64,000 bases of DNA from Asterella californica (lineage: Eukaryota; Streptophyta; Marchantiopsida; Marchantiales; Aytoniaceae): contig JAYKYS010000012.1 of the NCBI GenBank assembly GCA_036924285.1, positions 9,176,001 to 9,240,000 on the forward strand. The letters run 5' to 3'. Within the stretch, counting starts at the first letter, position 1, and each line of letters starts with the position of its first letter. Below, one piece after another: positions 1 through 9,468 of this stretch. Made by a program: the position numbers and the translations under genes. The notes beneath the pieces were generated by a model that was not told the origin of the DNA, made no database searches, and saw only the letters and a program-made list of their open reading frames with translations.

Positions 1-207
1 GAAGCGATCCCCTTATGACTTCTTGTGAGACTTGTGGAATCAGAAGGCGGATGTAACCTTCCAACAGCTATTGGATGACAACGCTGGTTACAGGAAGCTG
101 TTACAATCTGTGTCTCGAGGATCGAGGAAGAGAAGGACAGCTAGACTTCCCAAGAGCACCCCGATCCTAAGGATAGAGCATGAGGACTTGAGAACCCCAG
201 AACTGAT

Positions 208-447
208 ATGGAAATCCATGGCTGTCTTCTGAAGAAGGTACCCATTGATTCCAGCTCCGGAGTTAACATCATGACTGAAGAAACGGCGCATGCCCTAGGC
301 TTCACTGAGTTCCAGCCTACTCCGAGAATCCTCAGAATGGCGGATCAGACCAGAAGACGACCTTTGGGGCAACTGAAAGATGTCTTGACGGTAATTGGGG
401 GAGTATCTTTTTTACCTCACTTACATTATTTTGTGACCTGTAGCTAG
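208..447 (+). pseudogene. Retroviral-type aspartic protease remnant
   Basis: The frame reads MEIHGCLLKKVPIDSSSGVN and continues IMTEETAHALGF, the layout of a retropepsin active-site region with a downstream hydrophobic segment. The family active site is Asp-Ser/Thr-Gly. Here it is Asp-Ser-Ser, whereas the homologous copy on the minus strand (38050-38358) keeps Asp-Ser-Gly. The active-site glycine has therefore been replaced. The frame stops at 447 after a small indel and the homologous sequence resumes in another frame (VLIGRPWLYA near 461). The enzyme would cut the Gag-Pol polyprotein. This copy is dead by both the active-site change and the frameshift. Confidence 0.7.
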
Positions 448-460
448 GGTTGGATATCAG

Positions 461-1810
461 GTGTTGATAGGAAGACCATGGCTGTATGCTGCAAATGTAA
501 ATACCGATTGGAGAAGACATAGTTTGAGATTTCTCAATCCTACACCCAAGCCAGGTGAGAAGACTAAGGTCTCGCTTCCTTGGATCAAGATTGGACACCA
601 AGGTGAAACTCCTTCTACGACAAAGGGGTACACCTCAGAAGACTCAGCTGCGTCTTCTGACAATGATGAACGGTATAATGAGTTTGTGGTGAATAACTTG
701 TGTACTACAGAGGTAACAGAGATAGCAGAAGACGTGATCTGTGGATACATTGAGTGCTACGAGATTGCGGAAGAAGAGCTTCCAGAAGACGAGAATACCG
801 TCTTCCCTTCGGAAGACCAGTTAGCTGATCTTCCAGAAGACGAATCGGAACCAGAAGAAGCTCCCAAACCGGAATACTTTGGTGTCAGTGAGTATAGTCA
901 CACTGAAGGAATGATAAACCCGGATGATCTTCAAGAAATGGAGGTTGCTCCCGGGAAGAAGCTGAAGCTTTCCAAGGTGATCGAGAGTCAGCAGTTGGAA
1001 GACTTTCGGGAACTTCTAACGGAGTTCCAGGATGTCTTCGCATAGACCATAGAAGACATGAAGGGCATACCTCGAGAGTTGGGAGAACATCGCATTGACT
1101 TGCTGGAGGGCGTTGTTCCTACATGGCAGAGGCAATATCGGCTCAACCCCAAGTACTCGCTTCTGGTGAAGGACCAGATCGACCAATATCTGAAGGTGGG
1201 AGTCATCTTCCCCGTGCTCAGTAGTGAGTGGGTAGCTCCTATCGTCATCGTGCCGAAGAAGCAGACAGGGAAGATCCGAGTGTGTCAGGACTTCCGGAAG
1301 CTGAACTTGGCCACGAAAAAGGATCATCATCCTTTATCATTCACCGACTCTGTGTTAGACCAGGTAGCAGGACATGAGTTCTATAGCTTCCTGGATGGAT
1401 ATTCTGGGTACAACCAAGTTTCAATCAGAGAAGAAGACAAGTCGAAAACCACTTTCACTACTGATTGGGGCACGTACGCGTACAATCAAATGCCGTTTGG
1501 TTCATGCAACGCACCCGCCACATTCCAGAGATTGATGATTACAATCTTCAAGGAGTATCTTCGCACTTTCATGGAGATTTTCTTAGAGGACTTCTGTGTG
1601 TTTGGATCGAGAGAAGACCACTTGATATTTCTAAGGAAGTGTTTTCTGAAGTGTAGAGAACATCGTTTGGCTCTTCACCCTGAGAAGTGCTTCTTTGGTA
1701 TGTCAGAGGGAATTTTGCTAAGGCATAGGATTTCCGGAAGAGGCATAGAAGTCGACTGTGCTAAGGTGGAAGTCATCATGAAACTTCACCCACCTGCTAA
1801 CCTGACTTAG
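461..1810 (+). pseudogene. Protease-RT linker and reverse transcriptase domain, stop-interrupted
   Basis: One reading frame covers an acidic linker (461-1045) and a gypsy-type reverse transcriptase (about 1190-1800). RT landmarks are visible: APIVIVPKKQTGKIRVCQDF, the first catalytic aspartate in FLDGYSGYNQV (codon 1394), and QMPFGSCNAPATFQRLM. The second catalytic box, normally F/Y-x-D-D, reads FLEDF with Glu (GAG at 1586) in place of the first Asp. The minus-strand relative has FLDDF. Two in-frame stops, TAG at 1043-1045 where the relative has Trp and TAG at 1808-1810 where the relative has Gln, break the protein. It would have copied element RNA to DNA in virus-like particles. Confidence 0.9.
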
Positions 1811-2395
1811 TTGAGAAGCTTCCTGGGTAACGTAGGATACTACAGGAGGTTTATTGACAGGTACGCAGAGGTAGCGGGAAGACTTACCAAGTTGCTGAAG
1901 AAGGACGAACCGTACATTTGGTCTTCTGAGCAGCAAGAAGCATCTGAAGAAATGAAGAGGCTTCTGTCGGAATCCCCTGTCCTAAGACCATCTGATTGGG
2001 AGAGAGTCTTCCACATTTATGTGGATGTTTCTGCTTTCGCCATAGGGGTGGTATTGAGTCAGAAAGATGAGAAGAAGAAGGATTATCCCATCTACTATGC
2101 GGGAAGACAACTGAGTGATGCAGAGAAGAAGTACTCGACGACTGAAAGGGAGTGTCTTGGCATGATTTACTCATGTAGGAAGTTTAGGCACTATCTTCTA
2201 GCCAACCCGTTTGTCTTCTATGTGGATCATTTTTCTTTGAAACATCTTGTAAAGAAAGCAGATTTGTCTGGTAGGATAGCTAGGTGGATTCTTCTACTCC
2301 AGTAATTTACTTACACCGTTGAGTACAGGCCTGGAAGACAGCATGTTAATGCTGACTACCTATCCAGATTAGAGACGGAGCGACGAGAAGATGAA
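1811..2395 (+). pseudogene. RNase H domain of gypsy pol, stop-interrupted
   Basis: The RT thumb end (LRSFLGNVGYYRRFIDRYAE) leads into the RNase H-like domain typical of Ty3/gypsy: YVDVSAFAIGVVLSQ, YYAGRQLSDAEKKYSTTERE, FYVDHFSLKHL, and HVNADYLSRLE at the end. A TAA at 2303-2305 interrupts it where the related minus-strand copy reads Glu. The frame is the same as that of the RT before it and the integrase after it, so the ancestral protein was one polyprotein. RNase H removes the RNA strand during reverse transcription and leaves the polypurine primer. Confidence 0.87.
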
Positions 2396-3787
2396 GTGGA
2401 AGACGAGTTCCCTGACGAGAAGCTGTTTTCAGTTTTCGCAGAGACACTTTCATCTGAAGGGGGGCGTGCCGCCTGCTTCCCAGAAGACGAGACTAGATCT
2501 TCTGATCCAGTCTTTGCGACTTCCAGAGAAGAATCGATCTTCAAGGATTTGAGGAAGTTCTTGGAAGACCAACAGTACCCAGAAGGATTGGATGTGGAGC
2601 AGAAGGTTGTCTTCTTACACAAGGCAGGCCCCTACGCCATCTTCCAGGGTATCCTATTCCGAAAGGGGCATGACGAGAAGCTAAGGAGATGCCTTGAGCC
2701 TTCAGAGATTAAACCAGTGATCACAGGTCTTCACTACGAAGATGCTGGAGGTCACTACGGGCTGAAGACCACAGTGAAGAAGATGTTAGACGCCGGATAC
2801 TGGTGGTCGATCATGTACAGAGACACTTTTCAGGAGATCAAGAAATGCGATGCGTGCCAGAGGGTGGGAAGACCAACAGCTACTACCAAGTGGCCTCTTA
2901 CTCCCATCTTGCCGCTTGCTCCTTTTGAAAAGTGGAGAATCGACTTTGTTGGGCCTATCGCCCCGGTGGCTAGAAGAACACGAGCACGGTATATTCTGAT
3001 AGCTACCGACTATGCTACCAAGATGGTGGAAGGCGAAGCAACAAGGAAGAACGACGCCGCAGTGGTAGCCAGGTTCCTCTGGCACAACATTATCACTCGA
3101 TAAGGATGTCCACTGGAATTGGTATCAGATAGGGGTACTCATTTCTTAAATGAGACTATCTCCCTCCCGACCCAATACTTCAGGATTAAGCATAGGAAGA
3201 CGATGTCATACAACCCGAAAGCCAACGGACTGATGGAGAAGTCAAACGGTCTTCTATGTAACATCCTGAATAAAGTAACTGTTAACCATGCGTATGATTG
3301 GGACACGTAATTACCATCTGTGTTATGGACTTTCAGGATTTCACCTAAAGTCACGACCCAGAAGACACCTTTCTACCTAACTTATGGCATGACACCTATT
3401 GTGCCCATTGAGTTAGAGGTCCCAACTTACAGGTTAGCCGTAACCGAACGCATGGGAGAAGAAGAGAGCCAGGAGCAGCGTCTTCTGAACTTTATAGAGT
3501 TTGAAGAAGACAGGAATGCAGCTTTGGAGAAGACGTACGAAGTACAAGCGCAACGTAAGGAGAACTATGATGGCAAGCTGAAGAAGGTGACCGTCGTAGA
3601 TCGGGACTTGGTTCTTCTCTATGATAACCGACATCTTAAGTTCCCCGGGAAACGTCATCTTCGCTGGATGGGTCCTTACCGCGTTTTGGAAGTCTTCGAC
3701 AACGACTCCTTGCAGTTGGAAGAATTGGACGGTACGTTGATGATCACTTGTGTAAATGGGTGGCGTGTCAAGAAGTACTGGACGTAA
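2396..3787 (+). pseudogene. Integrase domain of gypsy pol, stop-interrupted
   Basis: The zinc-binding region shows His-containing GGHYGLKTTVKKML followed by KKCDACQRVG (HHCC pattern). The catalytic core has WRIDFVGPI (first Asp), LELVSDRGTHF (second Asp) and PKANGLMEKSNG (Glu), the D,D(35)E set. A C-terminal region with RHLRWMGPYRVLEVF is the GPY/F module, and the frame ends at TAA 3785-3787. No chromodomain is visible. TAA codons at 3101-3103 and 3308-3310 break the frame; at the first, the minus-strand relative has Tyr. The family inserts element DNA and makes 5-bp duplications, which matches the duplications seen around family G LTRs here. Confidence 0.9.
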
Positions 3788-3827
3788 ACAGAAGTGCCGA
3801 AACACTGATGTTTGCGGGGACGCAAAC

Positions 3828-3844
3828 ATGTGAGGGTGGGCGTA
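3828..3844 (+). promoter_or_regulatory. Polypurine tract before 3' LTR A
   Basis: The purine-rich stretch GTGAGGGTGGGCGTA lies directly before the LTR start TGTGGTGC. The same arrangement, GTGAGGGTGGG then TGTGGTGCCCAC, occurs on the minus strand at 34898-34912. It would prime plus-strand DNA synthesis. Confidence 0.75.
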
Positions 3845-4838
3845 TGTGGTGCTCACAAATTACAGGATTCACGGATTTTTGAAATTTTTAAGATTAATAA
3901 CTTGTTTGTATAACTGAAGAAGCGTTGTTACTTAAGACTACTGCTTCCTTAGAAGGAAGATGATCTTATGAGCCTTTTGTACTAAGAAGTTGACTTCTTC
4001 GGAAGACGATCGTCTTCCGGGAAGCGTCTTCTCAGTTGCGTCTTCGGAAGACGGGAAGACGGCGGAAGACACCCATCTTCCGGAAGGCAGCGACCGCGAA
4101 GGCCTAACCATGAATTTCCAGGTAAAAGAGTAGGTGTACCTACTAGGTAACACCAAGGTGGTAGGTAGGTCGGGTAAGCCATCTAGGGTTGAAACCCCTA
4201 ATCTGCGAGGAACATGCGCAGGAAGCGCATTAGCGCATTCCAGCTTCCTGCAGCAAGCACGCTTCTTGAGAAGATCGATTTCAGAGGGTGAGCTTCGAGT
4301 GAGGAGGCAGCGAGGTGAAATTGAGTGAGGACAGGATCGATTAGAAGATAGAAGGAAGGCGAGGTCGAATTGCTGAAGCGCAGAAAGCGTACTAAGTGAA
4401 AAGCGTTCCCTGTGAAACTCCCGGAAGCTGACATTGGAAGTAGCTGAGTAGAATCGGAGGTGGACAGCTTAATCGATTGAGGCGTAGACAGGACCTGACA
4501 GCGGAAGCAACTCAGTGGGGTCGCATTGGAGCTGGGACTAGAGCCAGAAGCGCGCAGAAGGTCGAAGACAACTCGGGAAGCAGACAGAAGACTGTAGAGG
4601 TTCTTCCCATGTTCTTTTTCCTTCCCACTGCTTCTCGCCTTTGTTTGGTATCCCCCGCGCTTCCTCGGTTGTTTGCAGGCAGCCTTATCGATTACCCCCC
4701 ATCCCCATTTTTCCTATTGTGACATTGGGTGCGGAAGCGCTGTCCAATTTCCTTCAGACATCTTCCTACTCCTTCCCGAGTTCAATTCGAGCTTCTCTAC
4801 CCATCGTCCTCAAATTGACGATTCCAGCTATCAATTTC
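3845..4838 (+). mobile_element. LTR A (family G), 5' portion; 3' LTR of element 1
   Basis: This begins TGTGGTGCTCACAAATTACA immediately after the polypurine tract. It matches the first kilobase of the complete LTRs D and I. It is interrupted at 4839 by LTR B, which starts with the same LTR terminus. Further parts of A are found inverted at 13372-14148 and direct at 16345-18034. Dense GAAGAC/GTCTTC motifs occur near 4000-4080. Confidence 0.88.
4002..4070. repeat. GAAGAC/GTCTTC motif cluster
   Basis: Seven hexamers, four GAAGAC and three GTCTTC, fall within 69 bases, several as inverted pairs such as GGAAGACGATCGTCTTCC. The same cluster recurs near the start of every LTR copy: about 5000-5095, 18190-18290, 34640-34740, 43970-44080, 57160-57265 and 58605-58710. 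It could be a subterminal binding array in the LTR U3; that role is inference. Confidence 0.75.
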
Positions 4839-6320
4839 TGTGGTGCCCACAAATTACAGGATTCACGAATTTTTAAAATTTTTAAGACTAATAACTTGTT
4901 TGTATAACTGAAGAAGCGTTGTTACTTAAGATTACTGCTTTCTTAGAGGGAAGATGATCTTATGAGCTTTTTAATAAGAAGTTGATTTCTTCGGAAGACG
5001 ACCGTCCTAAGGGAAGCGTTCTCAGTTGCGTCTTCGGAAGACGAGAAGACGGCGGAAGATGAGAAGACGACGGAAGACACTTGTCTTCCGGAAGACAGCG
5101 ACCGCGAAGATCTAACCACGAGTTTGCGGGTAAAACAGTAGGTGTACCTACTAGGTAACACACAGGTGGTAGGTAGGTCAGGAAAGACACCTAGGGTCGA
5201 AACCTCTAATCTGCGGGGAAGATGCGTAGGAAGCGCATTAGCGCATTCCAACTTCCCGCAGCACAGCGCGCTTGAGAAGATCGATTTGAGAGAGTGAGCT
5301 TTGCAAGTGAGCTTTGAGAGAGGAATCGAGTGAGGACATCGAGGTAAGAGAGAACCAGTTGGCAGCTAGGCGAAGGATGAGACCGAATTGCTGGAGCACG
5401 GAAGGCAGAGAGCGAAGGCGTTTCTGTGAGCTCTCGAGAAGCTGGCATTGGAGAGTAGCGAGTAGAATCGAAGATGGAATCGAGACGTGGCCAGAAATTG
5501 ACAGCAGGCGCAGTCGTGAGGAGTCGCATTGGAGCTAGGACCAGAGCCAGAAGCGCACGGGAGGTAGAAGACGTCTTGAGAAGAAGACAGAAGACTGTAG
5601 AGGTTCCTCCCACGTTCTTCTCCCTTCCCACTACTTCTCGCTTCTGTTGCGTATTCCTCGCGCTTCCCCGGTTGGTTGCAGGCAGCCTGATCGATTACCC
5701 CCACTCCCCATTCTTTCTATTGAGACATTGGGCGCGGAAGCGCTGCCCAATTTCTGTCAGACATCTTCCTACTTCTTCCTAAGTCCAATTCGAGCTTCCC
5801 TACACCCCGTCCTCAAATTGACGATCTCATCTATCAATTTCCCTACCCTACTACCCCTCTACAACCGAAACCTCGAACAGAAGACGCTTCGGAAGATGGG
5901 AACATCTTTGGAAGACGCTTCTTAAACTTGACTGTCTTCGGAAGACTGTCTTCGGAAGTCGACTATAACCAATTCGTATCAAGAGTGGATTTGTGTTGCT
6001 TTTGTGTTAAGAGAGACTTGGTACGAATCCTGAGTGGTGTGATGAGTTGTTTTGTTATTTCGAGAAGTTGGAAGTCGGGAACTAGGCCTGTGCCTCCCAG
6101 TCTTCCAAGCTTCTCAACTCCACATCTTCCTAGAAAGACTAGAAGACTGAAAGGCTGGCAAAATGAGCGAGAAGACGTGAGGGTCCATCTCGGGTCTCTT
6201 CTATCCGATCCATAGCAGCCATTCCTTCTTCTTCCCAAACTTAGAAGAGAGTCGTGAGAATACTTGCTGGCAGAATCTGGAGAGAATGGTCGAGGGTCAT
6301 GTCTTCCCATCGAGAATTCA
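4839..6320 (+). mobile_element. LTR B (family G), 5' portion
   Basis: This starts TGTGGTGCCCAC and is preceded by ATTTC (4834-4838). The other end of LTR B, displaced by an inversion, lies at 14149 and is followed on its own strand by ATTTC, so ATTTC is the target duplication. The segment is collinear with the first 1.5 kb of LTRs C, D and I. It is cut at about 6320 by an unrelated gypsy element. Roughly 100 bases of LTR sequence present in LTR C (near 19518-19615) are missing at that insertion site. Confidence 0.88.
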
Positions 6321-7431
6321 CATCAGAATTCTCTCTCTCCGGAGTACACCCCTCTGGATTTTCCTCCATCCTACATAACCTTCAGTGTCACATGGCAGGG
6401 GTAAAAGACGCCCTAAACAGATGGCAGCAGAAAAATAAATCACTGATAATAAATCTACACGTAAGAAGACTATTTCACTAAGCTTCGCAGGTTCATCTGT
6501 ACGGACGGCCACCGAGTCGATCGTACAGTCAGAATTTGACACCTCCATCCGAAGTAACTCCACCACGGCTACCTCTGGCCACCGGAATCACCTCGTTCTG
6601 ACACGTGGAGCCCGAGTTATCATCATTGTCATTTCCCGGCCCCCTTAAACTTCGAAGTGCCGTAAGTATTGCCTCAGGTATCAGTTTCACTTGATTTTTC
6701 GACCCAAGTGAATAATATTTCGAACTCTACATTTTTCTACAAAATAATTGGTACCGACTTGGAGTATCTTTGATGCCATCTGCACTAGTGCAGGGGTAGA
6801 CGGAGGCGTCCCGCATTCACGGTACGTTTAAGGGACATCTAGTGTCCTGCCCCTAGGCAACTTGGTGCCCCTCATATTCTCCCGAAGGGGCCAGCCTACT
6901 CCAAGCCGGTTGTGAGTCTGAAGGGATTTGATCCGGAGACCTCCTCCTTACAAGTTTCTCAGCTACACCACGGAAGCTGATCTCACAACTGGTTTTGAAG
7001 ACCAGTTTCTAAGCTAATATGCTAGAAAGCTGCGGTATTTCGTCTTTCCTTTGCTAACACGAAGTGCCATAACTTTCTCTAGACATGCTCTTTTTGTACA
7101 TTTCGAATTTTAAACAAATACTACATACTACAATCTACATGAGAAAAATCTAAAAAGTATTTTTCGAACTCACTCTGATTTATGGTAAATTTCCCGGTAT
7201 CAGAAATCTTGTAGAAGAACTCCAAGTAACTTTTCGCCTGCAACTCCGTTTGCAACTTTTGAACATACCACGGTGATCAGCGCGACGAGACCTACGCCGT
7301 GGTGTTTTCAGATTTTCGAATGCTCATTTCCTCCAGAATCGACTTCTCTGAGGTCTTAACTTCACTTAGAGAGACTAACTTCTAACTGAGAGGTGAATTA
7401 TTCACTATGTGGAATAATTCACATCACGACA
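6321..7431 (-). mobile_element. 3' LTR of element 2, truncated
   Basis: It begins on the minus strand with TGTCGTGATG at 7431 and aligns with the 5' LTR, but lacks the terminal 490 bases or so of that LTR. It also lacks a segment of about 122 bases present in the 5' LTR (10422-10543), between GATGCCAT and CTGCACTAGTG. Otherwise the two LTRs differ at scattered positions only. Confidence 0.85.
6910..6988 (-). other. tRNA-like segment inside LTR of element 2
   Basis: The minus strand contains GTGGTGTAGCTGAG (resembles a Pol III A box), CTTGTAA (resembles an anticodon loop) and GGATCAAATCC (resembles a B box) at tRNA-like spacing. Stem pairing in the anticodon arm is poor, so a functional tRNA is unlikely. 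A second copy lies at 10670-10748 in the other LTR. A tRNA-derived insertion or an internal Pol III-like promoter are possible readings. Confidence 0.4.
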
Positions 7432-7446
7432 TCCACCCCCTCCAAA
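7432..7446 (-). promoter_or_regulatory. Polypurine tract of element 2
   Basis: The minus strand reads TTTGGAGGGGGTGGA directly before the LTR start TGTCGTGATG. The same tract precedes the 3' LTR of element 3 at 26219-26231. Confidence 0.8.
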
Positions 7447-7477
7447 CCTGCACATCCTCTGGCATGTGCCAACCTCT

Positions 7478-8110
7478 TCATCCTTCTGTCGTTTCATCAT
7501 CATCATCACTCTCTCTCGCCTCAGCCTCTTCAGTAGCCGAGACGTCTTCATCCCTCTTCATCTTCTCAGACTCCAGAAAGTTGAACAAATCTACTGATTC
7601 TCCACGCTGTTTGAACAACTTCACTCGCTTGCCGGCCACAGGTAGTTTGAAAGGAGTACCATCCAGCTCACGTAAACTATAAGTGGCATTCTCATAAACA
7701 TCTAACACAACATAAGGTCCGAACCATCTTCGCGAGAACTTACGAAGTGTAGAATGCTGGTTCTCCAGCGTGCTATCATACACCAGAACCCAATCACCAA
7801 CACGTATTGGCTTTGGTCGTAGTCGGTGAGTCTTGTCGAAATGCTCTTTGTTTCTGACTCGAGCCACCTTCAGTTTCTCTTGCGCCTCAGCAAGATCCTC
7901 CTCCCTTCGCTCCAACTGCCTAGTTCGTAAAGCAAGGAGTGAAGTATGATCTATACTATCTTCCCACGGTAGCGTAGCCCACGTAGGAAAGTCCTCCTCA
8001 GCAAGCATGATTGGCTTCTGCCCCAACATAAGCTCAACTGACATATACCCAGTCGTGGTACAGTGTGTAGTCCTATCAGCCCATAAAGCAAATGGAAGTA
8101 GTCTCGGTCA
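7478..8110 (-). pseudogene. Integrase C-terminal end of element 2
   Basis: The minus-strand frame contains YMSVELMLGQKPIM, a basic helix-rich stretch (KLKVARVRNKEHFDKTHRLR), RVGDWVLVYDSTLE, and RRWFGPYVVLDVYENATYSL, followed by LRELDGTPFKLPVAGKRVKLF. This is the GPY/F C-terminal module of Ty3/gypsy integrase. The frame ends in an acidic tail (RESDDDDETTEG) at 7478. The catalytic core is absent, so the piece cannot integrate DNA. It is joined upstream to gag in another frame by an internal deletion. Confidence 0.85.
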
Positions 8111-9429
8111 TTCTCTGTATGTTCGGCATATACATCAGGATTTATCGGTGGTGCCATCAATGCACGTACAGTTGCAGCAGCTGTAATCTGAGGTAGACTC
8201 CTCATGCCTCCTCGTCCAAACTGTGTGCTTAGCGGCTCTCCAGTAGAAGAAAGGTGCAGCCTACCATTCTGGTAGCGAACCACACCATCTCGCAGAGCAG
8301 CCGTGAGCTCTTGACAGTCCCCTCGGAAATGATCTTGACTGTCACATCAGATACATCTACGAACAGGAGCACCTCCTGGACGTGCAGCAGCAGGCGCCGG
8401 CGGCTGCTCTCTCTGCAGACCAGCTAGCTCCACCTTCAATTCTCTCATCTGCCGAATCAGATCTTCGATCTGGTTCTGCTGTCCATGGTTCTCTGCAAGT
8501 CTCTGAACCGGTGCCCTTTGTGCAGGAACTGGCACAACTGGCATCAAAGGTGCTGCAGCCGGGACAGCAGGTCTGGGAGCAGGAGCCAAAGGTTGCTATA
8601 CTTGAGGAGCAGTGCGAGGTTGAGTGGTCACTTCTGCAGGCGGACGTCCTCCCACAGCCACTCTTCCCCTTCTCTGCCTCGTTAGTACAGCCACAGCATC
8701 CTCAACTCTCCCCCAATCAGTAGTAACTCCTCCTTCAGCCGATCGATCAGCCAACATAAAGCATAACCGATCTGCCGTAGCATCATCGGTAGCTTGCAGA
8801 AAAAGTTCAGTTCTCTTAGCATCTAGAGTTATGCGTTCTAGAGTTGAGAGTTGTCGGTATCTCCGATCAAACTCTCTCAGCATCTCATTCAGACTCATCA
8901 TACGACCAGGTTGCTGCTCAACCCAGTCCAGAAACGTTCTTCTAGACCTCTCTGAATCTTCTTCAAGAAACTCCTCTCGAAGAGATCGCTCAAAACTCAT
9001 CCACACACCTAGATTTCTTCTCTGCACATCCCTAACTTGGTCCCGCAACTCAGGGATTACAGCTAACTCAAAACTGGTTATCATCTCTATATCAGTAACT
9101 CTAACCAGTTCCATCTCTCCTCGGTACTCACGCAGATACCTAGAAATATCTCTCCCTTCAAATCTGCCGCATCTATTCACTACCGCTTGCAAAGCCTTGG
9201 TGGATCTTAACTCACCCCCTCCAACGATCGGATGTTGTTGGACCAGGGCCGCAAGCGTCTTCAGAATCTCAGTTGTGTCGAGGCCAGATGCAGATGTCGT
9301 TGCAGTCACAGGGGCTGCGGTAGGTGCTGCAGCAAACGTAGATGCAGCAGCCGTAGAAGTAGCACCAGCAGCACTTCCGCTCTTCCGATCCATCTTTCTC
9401 TTCGTCTTGGAACTCAACTTCACGGTCAA
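8111..9429 (-). pseudogene. Gag of element 2, stop-interrupted
   Basis: One minus-strand frame starts at MTVKLSSKTKRK (9429) and contains an Ala/Thr-rich N-terminus, then the capsid-like part (RFEGRDISRYLREYRGEMEL, SFELAVIPELRDQVRDVQ, RRTFLDWVEQQPGRMMSL). A Pro/Ala linker with a short coiled-coil (QNQIEDLIRQMRELKVEL) follows, and then a zinc knuckle C-I-stop-C-DSQD-H-FRGD-C. Stops occur at 8596-8598 and inside the knuckle at 8347-8349. Gag would form the virus-like particle and bind RNA through the CCHC motif. The plus-strand frame over the same bases is an antisense shadow. Confidence 0.85.
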
Positions 9430-9442
9430 TCACCCCAAGAAG

Positions 9443-9461
9443 CCTCTCAGTGGAAGCACCA
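9443..9461 (-). promoter_or_regulatory. Primer-binding site of element 2
   Basis: TGGTGCTTCCACTGAGAGG on the minus strand begins seven bases after the LTR end CGACA. It resembles the TGGTGCTTTCATTGAGAG type of site that I recall from plant gypsy elements (recalled, not checked). Its position fixes the 3' end of the 5' LTR at 9469. Confidence 0.65.
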
Positions 9462-9468
9462 GATTGTA

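Larger units (their letters stand above)
1..3844 (+). mobile_element. Family G Ty3/gypsy element 1, internal region (5'-truncated by window)
   Basis: This is the internal part of a Ty3/gypsy retrotransposon in the order protease, reverse transcriptase, RNase H, integrase. That order (integrase last) defines Ty3/gypsy rather than copia. It ends in a purine-rich tract directly before an LTR beginning TGTGGTGC at 3845. The first 80 bases match the gag end of the related minus-strand element (44239-44330). The polyprotein is broken by several in-frame stops and one frameshift near 440, so it is not expected to be functional. GAAGAC/GTCTTC hexamers are very frequent even within the coding part. 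Confidence 0.92.

Noticed and set aside
3845..6320. Engineered restriction-site arrays (GAAGAC is a type IIS recognition site)
   Set aside because: The hexamers are spread over 40 kb of diverged natural repeats, including coding sequence, with irregular spacing. No vector sequence is present.
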